In this document: one piece after another, positions 34,985 through 37,989 of the stretch | How the letters are laid out: each line of letters begins with the position of its first letter | How positions within the stretch are numbered: position 1 is the first letter of the stretch | NCBI GenBank assembly: GCA_029260165.1 | Contig: JAJDDT010000017.1 | Location: 1 to 37,989, forward strand | Length of the DNA stretch: 37,989 nt | Reading direction: 5' to 3' | Origin: Phycisphaerae bacterium | GTDB lineage: Bacteria > Planctomycetota > Phycisphaerae > UBA1845 | Program-made: the position numbers and the translations under genes | Notes under the pieces: model-generated | Database searches by the model: none | Told to the model about the DNA's origin: nothing | The model's input: the letters and a program-made list of their open reading frames with translations, nothing else

Positions 34985-35518
34985 ATGAGTTACGACTTCT
35001 TCATCTACGACGTCGGTGCTGATCCGTCTGCACCAACCTCCCCCCCGGAATATTTCGACGAGGAAACAGGCGATCCCATCATCGAGCCGGTGACCGAACA
35101 GAAACTAAAGCTCATGCGAACGGTCGCAGCCCGATTGCAGAGAGAATATGCAAGATTGTCAGTCTCTGAGTCGAACATGAAGTCCACCGAGGGCGAGCAG
35201 AATGACAGTGGGCCGTCTATCCACGCGAACGACATGGACGACGGATTCGGAATGTCGTTTGATATTCTTCCGGCCAGTATCGAAGTGAATCTGCCCTATC
35301 TTGCGCAAGGTGCCGAAGCTCATCGCGCAATTCGACAGCTCATTGACTGCATGAAAGCAATCGAGGATTGCACGCCGTACAGGACGTACGACCCACAGCT
35401 TGATAGGGTCCTCGATCTGAACAACGATTTTGACGAGGTCGTCGCAACTTACGCACCGATTGTGGAACGCCTGCACGGGGCGGAAAACTCAAACAAACCG
35501 TGGTGGAGATTCTGGTAG
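34985..35518 (+). CDS. Hypothetical acidic protein
   Basis: The product is 177 residues from ATG 34985, without a signal peptide or membrane helix, so probably cytoplasmic. It is acidic in the N-terminal half (EYFDEETGDPIIEPVTEQ). Segments near residues 82-105 (DDGFGMSFDILPASIEVNLPY) and near the end (YDPQLDRVLDL) look folded. It ends in a basic-aromatic KPWWRFW. I do not recognise a family. The start has little ribosome-site sequence (GGA adjacent to ATG). It lies 43 bases after the preceding gene and ends 15 bases before the convergent deiminase gene. Confidence 0.7.
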   Translation: MSYDFFIYDVGADPSAPTSPPEYFDEETGDPIIEPVTEQKLKLMRTVAARLQREYARLSVSESNMKSTEGEQNDSGPSIHANDMDDGFGMSFDILPASIEVNLPYLAQGAEAHRAIRQLIDCMKAIEDCTPYRTYDPQLDRVLDLNNDFDEVVATYAPIVERLHGAENSNKPWWRFW

Positions 35519-35533
35519 GCAACCCGCCGAATC

Positions 35534-36817
35534 TCAAACAACCCACTCCCCACCGACACAAACACCCTTAATCACGCTCGCGTCACAGCCAAACACCAGC
35601 GACGTCAACAGCGTTTCCTTCGTCCACCCCGCCAACTGCGGCGCGTTCAGATCAACCACGACAAAATCGGCATGTTGCCCTACCGAAATCCGGCCACAAT
35701 CAACATTCAACGACCTCGCCCCGCCCTCGGTCGCCACGCGCATCAACCCCTCCGCCACCGACCCGCCACGGCCCTTGAACACGCCCCGCCCCTCATGCTG
35801 CAACCGCTGCCCATACTCCAGCAGTCGCATCTCCCCCAGCATATCGATCCGGTTGTTTGAATCCGACCCCAGACAGATCGCCCCGCCATCCGCCCACATC
35901 CCCGCCGCCGCTGAAATCCCGTCGCCCAGATTCGCTTCAGTCAGCGGACAAATGCAGATATTCGCCCCGCGATCGATATACCGAGACATGTCGCCCGGAT
36001 CGGTGTGCGTACAGTGCACCGCCGTAAACTCGCGTCCCACGGGCAGCCGATCCAGCAGCAACTCCATAGGCCTCATCTTGTGATGCAGCAGGCACATATC
36101 AATTTCGCGTGGCTGCTCCTCGACGTGCATGTGCATGACCATCTTGTTTTCCGACGCGTACTCATGCAACCGAACGACATCATCAATCGGCACGGCGCGG
36201 ATGCTGTGCGCCACCAACCCCTGCCGCTGCAAATCACGATCGACCAACGCATCGACGCGCGCGACGTTTTCCAAAAACGCGTCAATCGAGTCCGCCCCGA
36301 ACCGCCGCTGCCCACCTTCCAATGGCTGACCGATGTCCCCGGTCATGTAGCACGCGTTCAGCAGCACCATCCGAATGCCTGCCTCGCGCGCCGCCGACAA
36401 CACCAGTTCATCAAACGCAAACCCGCCGCACGTCTCGTCATGGTGAAAATAATGAAACTCTCCCACCGTCGTGATCCCGCACCGCAGCATCTCCCGAAAC
36501 GCCTGCACGCAAACCGCGAAAAACCGCTCCGCCCCCAACTCCCCCACCAGCCGATACATCTCATCCCGCCAAACCCAGAAATTCCCGCTCTTCTCCGGAA
36601 ACGTCTCCGCCAACCCGCGCAACCCGCGCTGAAAAGCATGTGAATGCGCATTCACAAACCCCGGCAAGAGCGCACACCCCTCCAGCCGCTCTGTCGCCCG
36701 ATCGTTCCCCGTCCCCACCCGCGAAATCCGACCATCCGCCCCAACCTCAACCCGCACCCCATCCTCGAACCGCCCGTCAAGGTAGGTCCAACCAGCTTCC
36801 AATACTTGTCTCGTCAT
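35534..36817 (-). CDS. hutF: Formimidoylglutamate deiminase-like amidohydrolase
   Basis: This 427-residue amidohydrolase carries metal and active-site motifs of the HutF branch: GFVNAHSHAFQRGLRGLAE (His58, His60), GEFHYFHHD, MVMHMHVEEQP, FTAVHCTHTDPGDM and CLGSDSNNRIDM. The C-terminal ISVGQHADFVVVDL is typical of the family's beta domain. HutF converts N-formimidoyl-L-glutamate to N-formylglutamate plus ammonia in one branch of histidine degradation. The FHYFHHD and HAFQRG motifs favour HutF over guanine or chlorohydrolase relatives. No other hut gene is in the window, so it is either isolated or acts on a related iminated substrate. The ribosome site is weak. Confidence 0.85.
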   Translation of the reverse strand: MTRQVLEAGWTYLDGRFEDGVRVEVGADGRISRVGTGNDRATERLEGCALLPGFVNAHSHAFQRGLRGLAETFPEKSGNFWVWRDEMYRLVGELGAERFFAVCVQAFREMLRCGITTVGEFHYFHHDETCGGFAFDELVLSAAREAGIRMVLLNACYMTGDIGQPLEGGQRRFGADSIDAFLENVARVDALVDRDLQRQGLVAHSIRAVPIDDVVRLHEYASENKMVMHMHVEEQPREIDMCLLHHKMRPMELLLDRLPVGREFTAVHCTHTDPGDMSRYIDRGANICICPLTEANLGDGISAAAGMWADGGAICLGSDSNNRIDMLGEMRLLEYGQRLQHEGRGVFKGRGGSVAEGLMRVATEGGARSLNVDCGRISVGQHADFVVVDLNAPQLAGWTKETLLTSLVFGCDASVIKGVCVGGEWVV

Positions 36818-36859
36818 GATTCTTGCATACTCAGGATTTTCTTCGCCTTCTATCTACGA

Positions 36860-37792
36860 CTACCTGTCTGCCACATTTGCTTTTTTCCGGCGGACCGAAT
36901 CGAGAAGTTGCACAATTGCTCGCTCATGTCTGCTAGACAGCGCATAATGCTCAACTATCGCCGACGATGCAATCAAGATATACACGCCCACTTCAAAGGC
37001 TAATTGAGATGGCCGGTTTCTTTGCCCACTGGCCTTTTGCGAAACGCGAATAACGCCCGCACCAGTTGCATCAACGTGCAAGAACTCCTTGAACGCAAGC
37101 GGACGAGAATGAGCTGCTGCATCTCCGAGTCGTCGCATGGGGTCTTGAAAAAGACGGAACTGCTTGACTCGGGTGGCGAGTGGACCGATCTTTTCATTAA
37201 GCGACATGTTTCTCCACCTCTTCTCTCCTGGTGAAGCGCAACTCTTGCCTCGCGTAATCCAATCATATCTGGCACGCCTGTGGCGATAGACTACTTGCTG
37301 GGCCCATGGATGCACGCCAACCACACTCTTGGTCGTCTTTTTGATTCGCCGACAATAGTCCTTGAATTCGTCGAATTCGTCATGCGCTGCTTCAATAGAC
37401 AAGAGTCGATTGAGTCTATCGATACCAAGTGGCCCGTCTAGCAAATAGGATATGTCGATGGCCGAATCCAAGATTGACCGACCCACGAGGCTGGCGTCAA
37501 GCGTTCGGCGTGACGATACTAATGAAACGACAGCCCTACCACTTTGCGCAGACTTGGCTAAGAGGCCGAATACCCAAATATTGAAGGGGCTAAGGCTTTT
37601 GGTGTCGTTACACTCCGCAAGAACTCGATCGACGACTTTGGTAGAAAGACCGAGAAACCGAACTCGATCCGCTACCATGATTGACCACCGCTGGCGGCGA
37701 TAATCGAAAATGCCAGACTTAACATCAACGTATCGCACCCCCAAAAAATAACAGGCCCAACCCAGCCCACGAACAAGGGTATTCCATCTCAA
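36860..37792 (-). CDS. DUF5677-like hypothetical protein, possible recent acquisition
   Basis: The frame from TTG 37792 gives 310 residues; ATG 37678 (residue 39), with GGTGG eight bases upstream, is the likelier start and gives 272 residues. The protein is helical and basic. The segment SSRRTLDASLVGRSILDSAIDISYLLD resembles the conserved core of DUF5677 proteins, and a later DAAAHSRP fits the His-containing part of that family. Function is unknown. Base composition is visibly more AT-rich than in the surrounding genes, and the codon use differs, suggesting horizontal acquisition. It lies 42 bases upstream of the deiminase gene on the same strand. Confidence 0.6.
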   Translation of the reverse strand: MRWNTLVRGLGWACYFLGVRYVDVKSGIFDYRRQRWSIMVADRVRFLGLSTKVVDRVLAECNDTKSLSPFNIWVFGLLAKSAQSGRAVVSLVSSRRTLDASLVGRSILDSAIDISYLLDGPLGIDRLNRLLSIEAAHDEFDEFKDYCRRIKKTTKSVVGVHPWAQQVVYRHRRARYDWITRGKSCASPGEKRWRNMSLNEKIGPLATRVKQFRLFQDPMRRLGDAAAHSRPLAFKEFLHVDATGAGVIRVSQKASGQRNRPSQLAFEVGVYILIASSAIVEHYALSSRHERAIVQLLDSVRRKKANVADR

Positions 37793-37989
37793 CTAAGCAC
37801 GCAAGATATCGCGACGGCAGCGGATTGCGCACGAATACTGGCCATCTTAGGGCGCGCTCATAAATAACATGAACGATTTTCTGTTGGGTTTTCTGTCGGA
37901 AGGTCGATGATGTTGTTGGATGCAAGACACACAAACCATCAGTCGCATTCGATGCAAGTACCGTGCGCTTCGCGTGGAGATGGACGAAC

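Noticed and set aside
37725-37934. 69-residue minus-strand frame at the right end
   Set aside because: It overlaps the start region of the DUF5677-like gene in a different frame, and no domain or ribosome site is visible.

Overview
The window reads as chromosomal DNA of a Planctomycetota bacterium, most likely of a Phycisphaerae-type lineage. This is inferred from gene families, since there is no rRNA here. The pointers are giant Cys-rich modular secreted proteins, a TPR protein paired with an FG-GAP/UnbV protein, DUF1573 fused to thioredoxin domains, LVIVD-repeat and thrombospondin-3 plus beta-helix proteins, dockerin-like C-termini and an exosortase. No tRNA, rRNA, CRISPR array, transposase or prophage gene was seen.

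Layout. (1) 1-5743, minus: the first 1,914 codons of a giant secreted protein that runs off the left edge. It has two P/Homo-B-like domains, pre-peptidase-like domains and recurrent Cys boxes. (2) 5744-6510: no gene seen. (3) 6511-7814, minus: a two-gene exosortase operon, consisting of a small XrtH-like exosortase and a multi-pass partner with ATGA overlap. (4) 7855-7953: a REP-like double hairpin. (5) 8264-13918, plus: a DUF1573-thioredoxin-thioredoxin protein with its own promoter and terminator, then an overlapping TPR and FG-GAP/UnbV pair. (6) 14136-20944, plus: a 1,685-residue FG-GAP / di-haem oxidoreductase (DHOR) / dockerin-like / cohesin-like protein and a 436-residue dockerin-like secreted protein. 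(7) 21029-26560, minus: a cell-shape cluster with a coiled-coil membrane protein, a 48-residue membrane peptide, mreB, mreC and a membrane-fused spermidine synthase homologue. (8) 26912-29560, minus: an LVIVD-repeat secreted protein with the same C-terminal modules as the proteins in (6). (9) 30049-32748, plus: a lipoprotein with calcium-binding repeats and a beta-helix, tail-to-tail with rnpA. (10) 33283-37792: a secreted low-complexity/TPR protein, a small hypothetical protein, a HutF-type deiminase, and a DUF5677-like gene of different base composition.

How it fits together. Most of the window encodes exported proteins assembled from a shared kit of modules. The same C-terminal or central modules recur in genes that are up to 18 kb apart. 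One protein ends in a cohesin-like domain while others end in dockerin-like domains, so non-covalent assembly at the cell surface is a testable idea. The exosortase pair shows that a sorting pathway exists, but no protein whose end is visible here carries an obvious exosortase sorting tail.
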